DNA from: Basidiobolus heterosporus B8920
Lineage: Eukaryota > Basidiobolomycota > Basidiobolomycetes > Basidiobolales > Basidiobolaceae
Direction: 5' to 3'
DNA: 21,717 bases
Assembly: GCA_000697455.1 (NCBI GenBank)
Contig: JNET01034511.1
Coordinates: 1 to 21,717 of the forward strand
Both the position numbers and the translations under genes were made by a program. Within the stretch, counting starts at the first letter, position 1, and each line of letters opens with the position of its first letter. A model generated the notes under the pieces. It was not told the DNA's origin and did not search any database. It saw nothing but the letters and a program-made list of their open reading frames with translations. Below are positions 20,616 through 21,717 of the stretch, in pieces.

Positions 20616-20944
20616 GGTGGTTGGTAACAGCCAAGAAGGTAAATTTTTTACGTTTTGTTTGGGGTGAAGACCTCTTGCTATTTTCCTAAATCCAGGTTAA
20701 GTTGTTCGGCACGGTTTCATAGAAATTTTCACGGGGAATCAAATTTTATTGAGTTATTTAAGTTGGGTGAGATTGGAAATAAGCTAGGAATTGATCATGA
20801 TTGTAATAAATGCTATATTGATCCAGATTGCAATAGTCGGTTGAGAGAATGTGGAGTTATCCATCTAATTCCCCGACATTTCCATTAAATTGCTTAGTCA
20901 AGTGGATGATTTTTTCCCACTGACTTCTGCTTAAAATATGCCAA
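20616..20944. other. Spacer: PPR promoter and 3' flank of the next gene
   Basis: This 329 bp stretch has no supported gene. A minus-strand AATAAA (plus TTTATT) at 20745-20750 may end the transcript of the gene to the right. The plus-strand frame at 20655-20888 has no recognisable content and sits where the PPR promoter must be. Confidence 0.5.
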
Positions 20945-21717
20945 TTACTCCGCAAATGGTTTTCTGATCTCGCTTATTTTGAAAGCAAAACGCTCTGTGA
21001 AAGACTCAGAGAGCCGATTCAAGGATTCCTTTGCTACCTTGATTTTGAGTCGAAATCTCGAGCGATAGTGAACCTTCCTTTCAACACAATAGTTAAGAAA
21101 AGGGTGGATATATTGGTTGGCAAGATGCTGTAGAGCTGCTAACGTGACGGAGCGTATTTTTGACCGAATCTCAAGAATATAGTCTACCGAAAGTTTTCTG
21201 ATAGTTCTCACTTGGGAGAGCATGCAATGGACTGTGAAGATTGTACATCCATCAGGACATTGGGAATCTGAGGCTGTTGGTCTCCTGGCTGGTCGAGGCT
21301 CTCCATCGATATCCAATAAAGTACTGCTAGGTATTGGTTGCACAACAGGCTCTTGTGGCGATATGGTTTTTATCAACGCTGGATTACCAAAAATAGCTGG
21401 CTGTATTGTTTCATCGATTATGGTTACAAAATCCGGTCTTGAATTGGACTTGGGAATGTTGGGTAATTCCCCGCCAAGTTGTAGTTGCGGTGGAGATGGA
21501 TCATATAGCTTTAAATCAGTGACGGGTCTACCGATAGTGGAGATGATACGTGAAATGGATGCCCGAGATTTTGCCGTAATCGAATGCGTCTCAATAGCCT
21601 GGTTGGAAGGGCCAAGTAAGCTTGAATTGCTGCACATTGTATGATTGATGGGTAGGCTTCTTTCACCATCACTAGTAAACCAAAATGGCCCCAAAGCCAA
21701 AAGAGTGGTGGAGATGA
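20945..21717 (-). CDS. Unrecognised protein, C-terminal part (gene cut by the window edge)
   Basis: The minus-strand frame is open from the right edge of the window to a stop at 20945: 256 complete codons. No good ATG is forced, so the start is probably outside. I do not recognise a family. Visible features: a hydrophobic stretch at the very left of the visible protein (LLALGPFWF), then a Ser/Pro/Ile-rich, probably disordered middle of about 150 residues with a PRPARR patch, and a basic, helix-forming C-terminus of about 85 residues rich in Arg, Lys, Leu and Ile. Length, composition bias and lack of interruptions favour a real gene. The opposite-strand frame at 21222-21644 is also open, so the strand is not beyond doubt. 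Confidence 0.5.
   Translation of the reverse strand, partial: ISTTLLALGPFWFTSDGERSLPINHTMCSNSSLLGPSNQAIETHSITAKSRASISRIISTIGRPVTDLKLYDPSPPQLQLGGELPNIPKSNSRPDFVTIIDETIQPAIFGNPALIKTISPQEPVVQPIPSSTLLDIDGEPRPARRPTASDSQCPDGCTIFTVHCMLSQVRTIRKLSVDYILEIRSKIRSVTLAALQHLANQYIHPFLNYCVERKVHYRSRFRLKIKVAKESLNRLSESFTERFAFKISEIRKPFAE

Noticed and set aside
20655-20888. Possible small Cys-containing secreted protein of 77 codons
   Set aside because: No signal peptide, irregular Cys spacing, and it occupies the PPR promoter. Frames of this length occur by chance throughout the window.

Overview
This is nuclear DNA of a fungus, most likely an early-diverging (non-Dikarya) one. It carries a 375-residue conventional actin, a fungal-type VPS8, many short GT-AG introns (38-79 bp), compact intergenic spaces, AATAAA poly(A) signals and a mildly AT-rich base composition. 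A basidiobolid- or mucoromycote-like source is only a guess, because no rRNA or mitochondrial marker is present. I see no transposon, virus-like element, tRNA, rRNA or CRISPR array.

Layout, left to right. (1) A minus-strand DDHD-domain phospholipase, six exons, 2073 down to 324. (2) Head-to-head with it across 196 bp, a plus-strand nine-exon gene for VPS8 (CORVET tether), 2270-7788. (3) Actin, four exons, 8463-9768. (4) About 2 kb without a gene I can support, 9769-11740. (5) Two C2H2 zinc-finger genes facing each other tail to tail, 11741-12898 (+) and 13602-14663 (-). (6) A 1.6 kb gap with a small minisatellite and a CRE palindrome. (7) Two penta-EF-hand genes, also tail to tail, 16311-17084 (+) and 17237-18121 (-). 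(8) A minus-strand pentatricopeptide-repeat protein, 18426-20615. (9) The 3' part of an unrecognised minus-strand gene that runs off the right edge.

The exon models were assembled by hand from splice sites and reading-frame continuity. The two PEF genes check each other: shared intron phases and identical internal exon lengths of 53 and 261 nt. Actin gives exactly the expected 375 residues, and VPS8 and DDHD give continuous family-like proteins of 1672 and 478 residues.

There is no operon logic here. Membrane traffic (DDHD lipase, VPS8, possibly the PEF proteins), cytoskeleton (actin), transcription (zinc fingers) and organelle RNA handling (PPR) are mixed, as in ordinary fungal chromosomes. 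The most unusual traits are two neighbouring tail-to-tail paralogue pairs, a SUMO-interaction-like motif next to a basic cluster inside the lipase, a RING finger in VPS8 split by about 90 low-complexity residues, an intron-derived insertion in one PEF paralogue, and a PPR protein whose eleven exact 35-residue repeats allow a predicted RNA target.
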